Positions 22,600 through 34,901 of a stretch of 64,000 bases of DNA are shown here, in pieces. The position numbers were made by a program, and so were the translations under genes. Source of the DNA: Eriocheir sinensis (lineage: Eukaryota > Arthropoda > Malacostraca > Decapoda > Varunidae); assembly GCF_024679095.1 (NCBI RefSeq), contig NC_066518.1:10048583-10112582 (forward strand), read 5' to 3'. Each line of letters starts with the position of its first letter. The stretch's first letter is position 1. The notes under the pieces were generated by a model that was not told the origin of the DNA, searched no databases, and worked only from the letters and a program-made list of their open reading frames with translations.

Positions 22600-24280
22600 C
22601 TGCATCATTGAGTGTCGTATACGTCCTTCGTCCCATCCCTCTCATTAGTATATGTTCGTTCTTTGCGAATTTTAATGGCTCGTTTTACGAACTGGTATCG
22701 CGGTCGTAATGATTGTAGAAAGTCTAAAATGGTGGAAACATTCGAAAAATAACAGGAGGCGGTGGAGGGAGCTACAAAACCAGCAGCAGGAAAAGTAAGT
22801 TCAATTACTGCTACTATAAATGCGACGTGGAATGTAAAACGGCTACTTCCTCTAGCCCCATCACTCACTCCAATCCACCACCGTTGGTACTGCTGGAGAA
22901 GTCATTACGGCTCATCCGCTATTTTATCTCCGCATTCACTCCAATTCAAGTAATTTGAGTTAAGCGAGACAAGTTATTATGGCTAATCAGTTTATACCTT
23001 TCAGTATTCACTCCAATTCAACACTTAAAAGCGTCTTCCATTTAGCGTAACCCGTTTCTGGGTCGTGATCTGTAGAGTCCCTTGTTAGATAGTCCCGACA
23101 GCCTAAGATTTGGACGCCATTATTGGCCCTGTTTTCGCCGCTGGTGCTAGTGTTTGAAAAGCGCGGCGAAAACACAGGGCCAATAATGGCGTCCAAATCT
23201 TATGTTGTCTGGGCTCTATGAGGGACTCTACAGATCACGACCCAGAAACGAGTTACGCTAAATGGAAGACGCTATAAATAAGCCACCATTCCAAGCACAT
23301 TCACCGGTGCTCTTCTTGGTGTACGACTAGTTCTGCTACTGTTCTCAATCAGCTTACCTGCTGCTATTGTTCTGTTTCTCAACTTAATCTGCCATTGTAT
23401 AATGGCTATGTAAAGAATCATGCATAACATTTAAGCCACGTCATTAGGAATCCAGTAACAAGTAGGGCACAGACATTTGAACTGTACACACTGATAATAG
23501 GCGCACCAAATACCAACGTAACCGATCCAGGATTCAGTAGGTTTCCTAACTTTTAGGCAGTAAGGTTATAATTTTATTTCGTAAGGAATCCTTATAACCA
23601 AAAAACTAACAAACTAGTTTTTTCTTGAACAGAAAAAAAAAAAAAACTTTCATATTTTATACAACTGTGGCCCGAGGCAACAGAGCACGCCATTTTGCGG
23701 GTATCAGCTACCTTAAATAAGCAAATTTTTTACTGCTTAAGCATATTTTTACTGCGCAGAGCAAGTGATATGAGAACATATTTATGTTTATTTCATGGAA
23801 GCATAACTTGCATTACTACTTTCAATATTACTAGTGACACGAATTTGTGACTATCAATAGAATCACAAGCGTATCAGACACCACAAATATTACCACTGTG
23901 TATGAATGAATAGAAATATAAGCACACTTATTCAACTTCAGGAGGTCTCCTTGATTTAACTTCAGGATGTCTCTTGGACCATGTTTAAAAAAATAAAAAA
24001 TAAAAAATAAAGCCGGTTAGGCTACTCTAGCCCACTACCGCTCCTCGGGGCACAAAAACAGTCCCTCCGCCTAGTTTGTACTTCACATTTGGTGGTTAGG
24101 TGCGCCTATTGGAACTGATCGACGTAATTGTTCGACTTTAAACAATTGTACGGAACAATCTAATAATGATCGGGACTATTCAACATTAGAGTAGACATTT
24201 GTTCGATTTATATTAAAAAAATCTACAAATATTTTAACCATGCGATAAGTAACCATTAGTCAACAAACTGGTAAGAATAA
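22600..24280. other. Array spacer, no gene recognised
   Basis: Apart from the palindromic element at 23,031-23,273 this is AT-rich sequence with no recognised coding frame. Confidence 0.5.
23031..23273. mobile_element. Palindromic MITE-like element
   Basis: Two arms of about 107 bp in inverted orientation flank a spacer of about 28 bp. The left arm starts GCGTCTTCCATTTAGCGTAA and the right arm ends CTAAATGGAAGACGC. The arms differ at only a few sites. No coding capacity. Confidence 0.8.
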
Positions 24281-24293
24281 GGACATTTGGTTA

Positions 24294-24539
24294 ACTAGGG
24301 AGATTCAGGGTCCAAGATTTGAAGTTAAAGTTATCAAGGGAAAATGACAAAGTTATCAAGGGAAAATGACAAGATAAAAACTCAAAGGTTTACTCATATG
24401 GTGAAATGACTTAACTGTTCTAAATTAAGAGTTCATCAAGATTAAACACCAGGCAGCCTTCATACTTCCCAAGCCATTCATAAGTTTTCCTAAACCCTTA
24501 TAATGTAAAAAAAACAATCGTGAACCCTGAAACTCTACC
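24294..24539 (-). other. Intron-like repeat copy 5 (short, diverged)
   Basis: The arms are diverged, but the donor side GAGTTTCAGGGTTC and acceptor side GGACCCTGAATCTC still pair at 12 of 14 Watson-Crick positions plus one G.U, with one U-U mismatch. A C-G pair of the consensus has become U-A through changes on both sides. Confidence 0.45.
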
Positions 24540-24877
24540 GAGATTTGCGTGCCAAAGTGTGCTTCCTCCGGTAGTGTCCTGTGACGGTGGGGGTTGCAGT
24601 GCAATGCATCGGCCGAGCAAAGTTTTCCCTTGAAGAGAACAGGCTTAGGTTGGGACCCCGCGATATGAAGCAAGATCACCAAAATGGCGGTTGAGAAGTT
24701 TCATCGTAGAGTATAACCATAACTTATGTTGCGACCCCGCGGTGTGAAGCAAGAGCACCAAAGAGACTTGAGCAATTTGATTGATGAATAGAACCATAGA
24801 TTATGGGTAGTTGCTCGCCGTAGGTAGTCGCCAACAAATCTGTTAAAAGAACGAGAACAGTCATTTATGAGGTAAAC

Positions 24878-25303
24878 GGCGAGCTCCAGGGTCAGGGAGT
24901 GTCTGCTACCGTCTATGCGCCCAGCGACCACTAAAGTTACCCAAACCCTGGGAGCTTATTGTATAGTCTTAATTCATTATGATCTTTCAGATAAATTTAA
25001 GACTAAGGGACGAAGACAACATTTAATATAATTTACCAGTCTAAGCTAGGATTCTAAATTTAGTCTTAATTTAATTTGTAACAAGAGACTAGGCCCAACA
25101 CTCAAAACAAGGACAGTTAACATTCACTAAACATATTGGACTAATATTAAGTGACCCTTTCCATAATGAGCCTTAAAGCAATACTCAGCAACGGCAGATT
25201 CAGTAACAAGCAGCACCGGGCAGCCAATCAGCTCCTCGAACATCTCTGACGTTAAACACTTCATCACAATTACAACAGACATTCGTGAACCCTGGAGCTC
25301 ACC
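24878..25303 (-). other. Intron-like repeat copy 6 with complementary ends
   Basis: The acceptor-side arm reads GGCGAGCTCCAGGG on the plus strand (24,878-24,891) and the donor-side arm CCCTGGAGCTCACC (25,290-25,303). The single difference gives a U.G wobble only on the minus strand. Confidence 0.55.
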
Positions 25304-25480
25304 CGCGAACGTAGCGCTTAGGTGTCCTTCCTCTGGTCGTGTTCTTCGTTGATGTGGGAAGGTGAGCGAGCCATCGGCAAAACAAACCTTTCCTTTGAAT
25401 GCTCCGAGGCTCACGTTGAGACCCCGCGGTGTGGAACATGAGCACCGAAGGGCGGCCATTCCGCATTTGGATAGTGCAGT
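25304..25480 (-). repeat. Module D copy at 25.4 kb
   Basis: The minus strand reads STPRGLNVSLGAFKGKVCFA and DGS, then PEEGHLSATFAG before the GTGAGC donor, close to the 15.8-kb copy. Confidence 0.5.
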
Positions 25481-25556
25481 GATGTAAAATGGCTGTTCTT
25501 AACGGAAATACATGTTGTTTTTTATCTTCATAATCAGTTATTATTACACTTTTATT

Positions 25557-25566
25557 ATTAATATTA

Positions 25567-25648
<82 letters not shown>

Positions 25649-25667
25649 GTAGTAGTAGTAGTAGTAA

Positions 25668-25726
<59 letters not shown>

Positions 25727-25770
25727 ATAGTAGTAGTAGTAGTAGTAGTAGTAATAGTAGCAGTATAATT
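25557..25770. repeat. TTA and TAG trinucleotide tracts
   Basis: (TTA)n at about 25,560-25,610 followed by (TAG)n to 25,760. Confidence 0.95.
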
Positions 25771-25784
25771 AATAATATATCAGT

Positions 25785-26790
25785 TGTCATCATCTCTGAA
25801 TCACAATGAGAGGAAGCCATGTAAAGAAAAAATATATATAATTAAAACAAAATATCTACAGCTACAAGAAGATTCGCACAATTTATTCACGTGAACAGGT
25901 TTAAGGTTTTGTGTAATGTACAATGGAGTTGGAGGGGAGATCTCCTTAACTCGATTAAGCCGTTGTGGGACTGCCGCGTAATGGTCGGGTGCCGTGGCTT
26001 GCATCCCGGAAGGTGTCTGATATACGTCCCTGTCCCATCACCGGCATGCTGAGCGGCTTTTAAAATCACTCGTTTTAAGAAGTATCGTGGTCATTCAAGA
26101 AGTAGTAAATAGACGCGGAAATAGTAGTAGTATCGATAGTAACATCGTAAGTAATACTATTATATCAGTAATATTAAGTAATCGTAAAAATTGTGATAGT
26201 TGAAACGTCGTGGAAATCGGATATTGTAGAAATGTAACTAGTAGTAGGAGGAGGAGGAGGCGGAGGAGCAGCAACCTTAATCATAATAGGAAAATAGTGT
26301 GACTGCGCATATAATCATTAAAACCACAGCAGTAAGCCAGCAACAAATGATTGCTGCTAAGACTACTAAAACGACGACTGTTACCTCATGTAAAACAGCT
26401 GCTACGTATTCTACCACCACCAGTAACTAACGCCCAGCCTGTCCACCACCGTCGGCACGGCTCTAGCTACATTGGTTAAGCGAGTCAGGCGGCAATATGG
26501 CTCAACTCAGTTCAGTTTATTTCCTCTCAGCATTCACTCTCTACTAATACATCCATCACTATAGTATATGCTTCACTAAACGCTTCAACCAAACTATTAT
26601 GGTAATGGCTCTAGGATGGGTCACCAGCATGGCTCCCTAACATTTTCACAATTGATGTTCCAAAGACGTAAGCCACCATTACCAGCCAATCCAACGGTTG
26701 GTCAACTGAGTAAAGAGAGTTACCCTGCTACAATTCTCGTAATTTACCATATTGTTACCCTGCTATTGTAATATTCATGATCTTCTATAT
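25785..26790. other. Array spacer after module D, no gene recognised
   Basis: It carries the conserved blocks ATGAGAGGAAGCCATG and GGTGCCGTGGCTTGCATCCCGG, then GGTGTCTGATATACGTCCC, which recur near 31.07, 39.64 and 46.2 kb. Confidence 0.5.
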
Positions 26791-26864
26791 ACCAGTTAAC
26801 AATAAGAAGCGGAAAGGAGCGCTGATGACGTCAGCAACGAGCACCAAGGGGTGTAATTAAAAAA

Positions 26865-27907
26865 GGCCCGTCCACACGATCGAGTAGTGCCCTCGAGCAC
26901 AGGCGAGCGGTCTGCCCGTTGACGGACTTACCGCTTGTGCCCGCTGGAAAACTCGCTTGTGCCCGCTGAAAACCTAGTAGCACACGCGAAAAACTCGCAT
27001 GTGCCCGCTGAAAACCTAGTAGCACACGCGAAAAACTCGCATGTGCCCGCTGAAAACCTAGTAGCACACGCGAAAAACTCGCATGTGCCCGCTGAAAACC
27101 TAGTAGCACACGCGAAAAACTCGCATGTGCCCGCTGAAAACCTAGTAGCACAAGCGAACAACTCGCTTCTGCCCGCTGAAACCTGGTAGCACACGCGAAA
27201 AACTCGCTTGTGCCCGCTGAAAACCCTAGTAGCACAAGCGAAAACTCGCATGTGCCGCTGAAAACCTAGTAGCACGCGAAAACTCGCTTGTGCCCGCTGA
27301 AAACCTAGTAGCACAAGCGAAAAACTCGCTTGTGCCCGCTGAAACCTAGTAGCACACGCGAAAACTCGCATGTGCCCGCTGAAAACCTCGTAGCACACGC
27401 TAAAAACTCGCATGTGCCCGCTGAAAACCTAGTAGCACGCGAAAACTCGCATGTGCCCGCTGAAAACCTAGTAGCACACGCGAAAAACTCGCATGTGCCC
27501 GCTGAAAACCTAGTAGCACACGCGAAAAACTCGCATGTGCCCGCTGAAAACCTAGTAGCACACGCGAAAAACTCGCTTGTGCCCGCTGAAAACCTAGTAG
27601 CACAAGCGAAAAACTCGCTTGTGCCCGCTGAAAACCTAGTAGCACAAGCGAAAAACTCGCTTGTGCCCGCTGAAAACCTAGTAGCACAAGCGAAAAACTC
27701 GCTTGTGCCCGCTGAAAACCTAGTAGCACACGCGAAAAACTCGCTTGTGCCCGCTGAAAACCTAGTGGCAGAAGCGAAAAACTTGCTTGTGCTACTAGGT
27801 TTTCAGGGGGAACAAGCGACTTTTTCAGCGGGCTCAAGCGGTAAGCCCGTCAAAGGGCAGACCGCTCGCCTGTGCTCGAGGGCACTGCTCGATCGTGTGG
27901 ACGAGCC
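26865..27907. mobile_element. Foldback element with 82-bp inverted ends and a 42-bp repeat core
   Basis: The left arm 26,865-26,945 (GGCCCGTCCACACGATCGAG...) and right arm 27,826-27,907 are inverted copies with a few differences. The core is a tandem array. TTAA lies 4-5 bp outside each end (26,857-26,860 and 27,913-27,916), suggestive of a TTAA-specific insertion, though the offset makes this tentative. It interrupts a diverged copy of the MITE seen at 34,362 and 42,938, where the paired copies lack it. Confidence 0.75.
26946..27825. repeat. 42-bp tandem repeat, about 21 units, hairpin-forming
   Basis: The unit is AACTCGCTTGTGCCCGCTGA followed by AAACCTAGTAGCACAAGCGA and AA. CGCTTGTGC and GCACAAGCG inside each unit are exact inverted repeats. 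Two subtypes exist (CGCATGTGC...GCACACGCG and CGCTTGTGC...GCACAAGCG), grouped in blocks. The last unit (27,788-27,806) is inverted. Because 42 is a multiple of 3, long open frames appear on both strands and are artefacts. Confidence 0.9.
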
Positions 27908-28852
27908 TGAACTTAACGTACACTGCTCGTGTTCGTAGTGTCGGAACTTCGGACACTGTCCGGCGGGAGAGAGGCGTGGAAGCCTGATATTGCCAGGCAC
28001 AGAATGAAGTGTTACTTGTTTACCGGATGAACTGAGGCTGTCAGTTGTTTAGGTTTCACCTGCCCTGTCAACATGGCTAGCCATACGTCTGTCAGTTGTC
28101 TCCATACTAACGATACCTGTGTGTTGCCAGCGGACATCGTCTTCGAACATTGTCTGCCGGTCTTTGCCAGGTGAACGATACCCGTGTGTTGACAGCAGTC
28201 AGCTTCGAACATTGCCTGCCGGTCTTTGCCTGGTGAACGGAGTAGAAACTATGGTATAAAACTTAATCTGGTACCACGGTTTGTTGCTGTATCAACTTCC
28301 CTCATTTCAACGCTAATGAAGTCATCCTGCTTCGCCTTAGTGTTCGTGTGGAGGGACCCTCCCTAATGCACCTTGGTGCTCGCTGCTGAAGTCATCAGCG
28401 CCCTGTGTGGACGGATCTTTAACTCCATGTCATTAGGAACGGAGCAACATTGATGTCCATACAAGGGCAAGTGTACTGTACTCAAATCTGACACTAGGGA
28501 ATATAAAAAGGAAGATGTTCCATTACCAGAAAATATATATACTTAACACCATGTGAATGTACATTACCAGAAAATATATATATACTTAACACCATGTGAA
28601 TGAACCAAGTCTGCTTCGTCATTATAGTTTTAAAGATATTTTTTTTTACCAGGGTATACATATAAAAAAGGTATTTTTCACGCGAAACTTTTATTACCAG
28701 AATACAGGTTTTACTACCATAATATACAAATAAAGGTACTTTATGCCATGTGAAAAGCAAATAAATTCACAACACTCACCACTGATCGTTGTTGCTGCTG
28801 CGAAGTGAGGATGTCTAGAGATACCTGTAAACAAAAATACCCTCAGTCTGGG

Positions 28853-29235
28853 TAACTGGAGAGGACGTCTGCCTTCAAAGCTCCTGATAACTTAAAATAC
28901 GATCCAAAAACTACCGTAAAAGGCTTATTTAAAACTAGCGTAAATTTTAAAAGTACAAGCAAGTCTACCGCAAGGCACGCTGAAAATCAGTTTTACCTTC
29001 TGTAATTGGTTTAATATGAATTTAGCCTAATCAACTTAAAAACCGATGGTAGCAAACGGATGCTGTATTTTACATACTGCACCTTAAATTCTAAGTTCCA
29101 GGCATCATACATACTCAACGAACCACTATACCTTAATCTAAAATTATAAGAATTTAGCACCAGGCATCATACATACTCAACGAACCACAGCTCTCCGAGT
29201 GTTAAACCGATCACTCATGAACCCTGGAGCTCACC
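28853..29235 (-). other. Intron-like repeat copy 7 (acceptor arm decayed)
   Basis: The donor arm at 29,222-29,235 is intact. The acceptor-side arm near 28,853 is eroded (GGTAACTGGAGAGG), but the acceptor-like TTTGTTTACAG is kept at 28,825-28,836 on the minus strand. Confidence 0.4.
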
Positions 29236-29527
29236 CGTGAATGGTATGGGTTGTAAGGGATACGATCGGCTTGAGTGAAGCTTTCCTTTGGGTAAGAGGA
29301 AAAAGTCAGACACGGGCGGTGACACCCCGCTAACGTGACTAAGGCTTAAGTGTTTGGACGGAGACGAGCGATTTAATGTGGCTGTTTAAGCATCCGAGTA
29401 ACCCGCATCTGCTGGAGTAGACCAGAAGCAACGAGCAGCACCTCGCCGCGGGCAGTAACAATCTGGAAAGAAAGAAAACGAAAAGTCAGTTTCCCTTGAA
29501 ACTGGTGAGGTCAATTTCAAGGAAACT

Positions 29528-30381
29528 GGTGAGCTCCAGAGTCTTAAAAGTCTGCCACCGATAATGCGCCTGGCGAGCTTTGGGTGTTCACGAAATAAGT
29601 GAGAACGGCGGCCATCTGAACCACAACGGTGATGTCAAAACTACCCCAAGGTGAAACGTGGACACTTCATGGAGGCCAACTGGATCACAAAGGTCAAGTC
29701 GAAGATCACACATTGGAGGAACGTGGACACAACCAAATTGAATAAAGTGAATAAAGACAAGCCACTTAGTCTTAAGGTTAAGCTTACTGTATCATCTTAC
29801 ATTATCCTAAATTTAATATCTTAAAGGATACACTTGTCTAAATTAGTCTAAAGGACGAAAACAACCACATTTACAGGAAATGGTAAAGTTAACCTAGAAT
29901 CCTAATTTTAAATCTTACTGTAACTTTGAACGAGACAAGACCCAACACTGAAAACACGGACATTTCACATTTATTAAGAATAATGGTTGGCGAACCCTAT
30001 AAAAACCTATTATGTATCAAATATGAACCTCAGAGAAACTTCCTTAATTTTATTTAATTTTAAGGCTTAAATTTACTGTAACGAGACGAGACCCAACATT
30101 TAAAACTGGGACATTTCACATTTACTAAGCATAGTGGACCTAAATTTTAATTTGGAACAAGAGACAATGCCCAACATTCAATACAAGGACATTTCACACT
30201 TACTAAGAATACTGGACCTTAAGACTAAGTGACCCCTTCCATATTAAGCCTTTAATCAACATCCATCAACCTCAAATCTTGAAACCAGCATCACCAGGCA
30301 GCCTACCAACTCCTTATACCCGTCCGATGTTCAACACTTCATCACTAGTACAACAGACAGTCGTAAACACTGGAGCCCACC
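29528..30381 (-). other. Intron-like repeat copy 8 with complementary ends
   Basis: Donor arm GGTGGGCTCCAGTG, acceptor arm CTCTGGAGCTCACC on the minus strand. They pair with one U-U mismatch and one G.U. The acceptor-like run TTTCTTTCTTTCCAG lies about 57 nt past the arm. Confidence 0.5.
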
Positions 30382-30575
30382 TGAAGCTGCAGCGCCGAGG
30401 TGATCTTCCTCTGGTTGTGTCCTGCGTTGGTTTGAGGAGAAACGGCGAACTATCGGCCGAGCAAACCTTTCCCTTGAATGCTCCGAGGCTGATGGCGAGA
30501 CCCCGCGGTGTGGAGCGAGGACACCGAAGAGCGGCTGTTCAGTATTTGGATTGTTAAGACGCTAGTACAGTGATG
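30382..30575 (-). repeat. Module D copy in unit 1
   Basis: CTTCCTCTGGTTGTGTCCTG through GAAGAGCGGCTGTTCAGTAT, nearly identical to 36,936-37,130 and 45,493-45,690. It ends at the uninterrupted site AGTGATGTATAATGGC, which is split by a transposon in unit 2. Confidence 0.7.
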
Positions 30576-31159
30576 TATAATGGCTGTTCTTAACGGAAAG
30601 GCATCAGTTATCTTTATTAGTTAGGTATCATCATCAGTGTTATTATTAATTATATTATTATTATTATAATCATCATTATTTTTCTTAATCTTATTATTAT
30701 CATATGTAGTAGTAGTAGTAGTAGTAGCAGCAGCAGTAGTATTTTTTTCATAGTAGTTGTGGTAGTAGCGGTAGGAGCAGCAACAGTAGTAATACTAGTA
30801 TAATTAATATATCTGTTGGCATCGTCATCTCGGACTCACAATATGAGAGGAAGCCATGCAAAGGAAGAATAATGAAAAAAATAATAATAATAATAAAAAC
30901 ATCTAAAGCAAAAAGACTCGCATATATCTATCCCGGGAAGAGGTGTAAGGCTTTGTGTAATGTACAAGACTAGCGAGTGAAAAAGTTAATTAAGTAAGAC
31001 GGTGTGGAGGCGGAGGGTCGGACTCCTTACACCGGTACCTCGATTACGCCGTTGTGGGGCTGCCGGGTCAAGGTCGGGTGCCGTGGCCTGCATACCGGAA
31101 GGTGTCTCGTATACGTCCCATCACTCGCATGCTGAGCGGCTTTTAAAATCACTAGTTTT

Positions 31160-31970
31160 AAATATCTTTGTCATTGGAGTAGTGATAGTAGTAGTCGCAA
31201 TTAGACGTGGAAATAGTAGTAATAGTAGTAGTATCGAGAGTAATAATAGTAACATCGGAAGTAATACAACTATCATTAATATAAGTAATGATCGCAAATA
31301 TAGTAGGAATGGTAGTTGAAAATAGTCGTGGAAATAATGAAAATTGGAGTCGATGAAATAATTGGTAGTGATAATAGTAGTAGGAGGAGGCGGAGGAGCA
31401 GCAACAGTAATCATAGTAGGAAAACAGTGGGACTACGCATATAAGTATCAAAACCACATCAATAACAAATAGTTACTGCTAATACGACCACAACTACCTC
31501 TTGTAAGACAGCTGCTACTTATACTACCACCACCACCAGTCACTAACAACGCCTAGCCTGTCCACCACCGTCGGTACGGCTGCTGCTACTTCGGTTAAGC
31601 GAGTCACGCGGCGATATGGTTCCACGTTAGTGTTCAATTTTTCATTCGTCTCAGTATTCACTTTCCACTTACATCCATCGCCAGTATATGCTACGCTAAA
31701 CGCTTCAACCGGACTTTCATGGTAATGGCTCTTATGATGGGTTACCAGCATGACTCCCGAACATCATTTCACACTTTTTGTTCCGAACACGTAAGCCACC
31801 ATTCATAAGTAGGCCACCATTCATGAATCAAAGGGTTGGTAAAAGTAAAAAAGAGTTGCCGTGCTTCTTCTCGTACTTTATCATTTTGTTACCCTGTATT
31901 TGTATTTGTCGTGTTAATCTTGTGACAAGTAAATCCACATCATTAGAAACCGAGTAACGGAAGTAGGGGT
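31160..31970. other. Array spacer between tracts and retrotransposon
   Basis: TAG/TAA-rich imperfect tracts and unique sequence, nearly identical to 39,720-40,545 and 46,290-47,113. No coding frame is recognised. Confidence 0.6.
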
Positions 31971-31974
31971 AACC

Positions 31975-34358
31975 TTTTTTTTTTTTTCTACAGCAGACGT
32001 AACAGCTCAAGGGGAAAAAAAGGAAACAATAATGGAAAAAAAAATCCCGCTACTCGTTGCTCCCACAAAAAGCGCTCAGAGGAGTGGCCAAAAGAGCGGT
32101 CAACTTCAGTAGGAGAGGTGTCCTGATACCCTCCTCTTGAAAGAGTTGAAGTCGTAGGCAGGAGGAAATACAGATGAAGGAAGATTGTTCCAGAGTTTAC
32201 CTGCGCGAGGGATGAAAGAGTGAAGATTCTGGTTAACTCGTGCGTAAGGAATTTGGATAGTAAAGGGATGAGCTTGAGTAGAAAGTCGAGTGTGACGAGG
32301 CCGCGGGAAAGGGGGAGGCATGCAGTTAGAAAGTTCAGAAGAGCAGTCAGCGTGAAGATATCGATAAAGATAGAGAGGCAACATGGCGGCGGAAGGGAGG
32401 GAGAAGACTATCAGTAAGAGGAGGAGAGCTGATGAGACGAAGAGCCTTACACTCTGTCCAAGAGAGCTGTGTGAGTGGAGCGCCCCCCCCCCCGCCCCAC
32501 ACACACACACGTGAGATGCATACTCCATACGAGGGCGGACAAGGCCCCCGTATATGGATAGCAACTGTGCGGGGAAGAAGAATTGGCGGAGACGAAACAG
32601 AACGCCCAACCTCGAGGAAGCTGATTTAGTGAGAGAAGAGATGTGAAGTTTCCAGTTAAGATTTTGAGTTAAGGATAGACCGAGGAAGTTTAGTGTTGAA
32701 GAAGGTGACAGCTAAGTGTTGTTGAAGAATAGGGGATAGGTGTTTGGAAGATTGTGTCGGGTTGATAGGTGGGGAAATTGTTTTTTTGAGGCATTGAAGG
32801 ACACTAGGTTCCTTTTGCCCCAATCAAAAATGATAGCAAGGTCTGAGGTTAAACGTTCTGTAGCCACCAGTCTGGAGTCTTGTAATTCATGTTGAGAGGG
32901 TCTTCTGTTGAAAGAAGCTGAATAATGCAGAGTGGAGTCGTCAGCGTATGAGTGGATAGGACACTTTGTTATGGAAAGATCATTCATGAATAACAGGAAG
33001 AGAGTGGGTGATAGAACAGAGCCGTGACAGTGACAGTGGCCGTCTACCACAGCAGAGATAGAACGGCCGGAAAGGAAACTGGAGATAAAGGAACAGGGAG
33101 AGGGATATAAACCGTAAGAGGGCAGTTTAGAATGCAAAGAGTTGTGCCGGACTCTATTGAAAGCTTTCGATATGTCTAGCGCAACTGAGAAAGTTTCACC
33201 GAAACGGCTAAGAGAGGATAACCAAGAGTCAGTTAAGAGAGTAAGAAGATCGCCAGTAGAACGCACCTTGCGGAACCCATACTGGTGATCAGATAGAAGG
33301 TCAGAAGTGGAAAGGTGTATTTGAATCTTCCGGTTAAGGATTGATTCAAAAACTTTAGATAGACATGAAAGTAAAACTATTGGGCGGTAGTTTGAGGGAT
33401 TGGAACGGTCACCCTTCTTAGGCACAGACTGTATGAAGGCGTACTTCCAGCAGGAAGGAAAGGTAGATGTTTATAGGCAGAGACGAGAGAGTTTGACCAG
33501 GCAGGGTGTCAGCACGGAGGCACAGTTTTTAAGGACAATAGGAGGCACTCCATCAGGTCCATAAGCCTTCTGAGAGTTAAGCCCACAGAGGGCATAGAAA
33601 ACATCATTCTTAAGAATCTTTATAACAGGCATAAAGGAGTCAGAGGGGGGATGAGTAGGAGGAATATGCCCAGAATCGTCCAGAGTGGAGTTTTTACAGA
33701 AAGTTTGAGATAAGTGTTCAGCCTTAGAGATAGATGAGACGGCGGTGCTGCCGTCAGGGTTAAGGAGAGGAGGGAAAGATGAAGAAGTAAAATTGGAGGA
33801 GATATTTGTGGCCAGGTGCCAGAAGTCTCTGGAAGAATTAGAAAAAGCAAGGTTATGACATTTCCTCTGGATGAAAAAGCTTTTGGTAAGTCGTAGATTT
33901 GGCACGATTCCGGACAGAAATGTAAAGATCATGGTTAGCAGGAGTGCGAAGGCTCTGGTACCTTTTGTGAGCTGCCTCTCTATCTTTAATAGCACAAGAA
34001 CAAGCGTGATAAAACCAAGGCTTTTTAGCATGAGGAGTAGAGAAAGTACGTGGAATGTGTGCCTCCATTCCAGAGACAATCACCACTGTGATGCGCTGGG
34101 CACACACAAAGGGGTCTCTCTCCAGGAAGCAGTAATCATTCCATGGGAAATCGAAAAAGTATATCCTCAGGTCGTCCCACCGAGCTGAATCAAAATACAG
34201 AAGCAACGCCTCTTCGGTGGGTCCAGAGGGTGCACAGGAGCGATAGGACAGGATACAGAAATAAGGTTGTTATCGGAGGAGCCCAATGGAGAGAACACTT
34301 TGACAGAGTAAGTAGAAGGGTTAGAAGTAAGGAAGAGGTCTAATATGTGGACGCACCC
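31975..34358 (-). mobile_element. Non-LTR retrotransposon copy 1, 5'-truncated
   Basis: It reads from the end of the endonuclease domain ([20 protein letters not shown]) through the linker (EAHIPRTFSTPHAKKPWFYH) into reverse transcriptase: SNPSNYRPIVLLSCLSKVFE, DQYGFRK-type motif, VALDISKAFNRVRH (motif A) and HSYADDSTLHYS (catalytic YADD), then the C-terminal end KLWNNLPSSVFPPAYDFNSF. Stops and frame shifts near 33,450, 32,710 and 32,610 make it inactive. A T-run at 31,975-31,987 is its poly(A) tail. Jockey-superfamily affinity is inferred from motifs. Confidence 0.9.
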
Positions 34359-34361
34359 TAA

Positions 34362-34901
34362 GGGTGCGTCCACACGGTTGAACAATGTCCGTCGGACAAA
34401 CACTTACCAGTTAACAATGGAAAGCGGAAAGGCTCGCTGATGACGTCAGAAGCGAGCACCAAGAGGTGTACCGGACACTGCCCATGTCCGTACGTAGTAT
34501 CGGAACTTCGGACACTGCCTGGTGGGACAGAGGCTTGGAAGTATACGATTTTGCCAGGCACAGGATGAACAAAGTTACTTATTTACCGGATGAACTGAGG
34601 CTGTCAGTTGATTAGATCTCACCTGCCCTGTCAACATGGCTGGCCGTACGTCTGTCACCTGTCTCTCGAGCCCATACTAACACTGACTTAGATACCCGTG
34701 AGTTGCCAGCGGACATCAGCTTCGAACATTGTCTGCCGGTCTTTGCCTAGTGAACGGAGTAGAAATTATGGTATACAACTTCATCTGGTACCACTGTTGC
34801 CATATCAACTTCCCTCATTTCAACGCCTATGACGTCATCCTGCTTCGCCTTATGATATAGTAACAGTTTGTCCGACAGTGTTAAACCGTGTGGACGGACC
34901 C
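34362..34901. mobile_element. PIF/Harbinger-like MITE, copy in unit 1/2 junction
   Basis: Terminal inverted repeats start GGGTGCGTCCACACGGTT and, on the other end, GGGTCCGTCCACACGG; both continue to TCGGACAAAC. The left flank is TAA (34,359-34,361) and the right flank CAA, a mutated TAA. 540 bp, non-coding. It cuts off the 5' end of the retrotransposon. Confidence 0.75.

Larger units (their letters stand above)
27930..34490. repeat. Segmental repeat unit 1 of 3 (about 6.57-kb period)
   Basis: The block order (GTCGGAACTTCGGACACTG, intron-like copies 7 and 8, module D, trinucleotide tracts, retrotransposon, MITE) repeats with units 2 and 3. Matching points are spaced 6,553 bp (module D end) and about 6,570 bp apart after removing an insertion. 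The left 2 kb is clearly more diverged than the rest. Confidence 0.8.

Noticed and set aside
26946..27825. CRISPR-like array
   Set aside because: The whole 42-bp unit is repeated with no unique spacers, and the genome is eukaryotic.
26831..27938. Long open frames with a 14-residue repeat on both strands
   Set aside because: A 42-bp repeat has no net frame shift, so all stop-free frames stay open. There is no start context and both strands are equally open.
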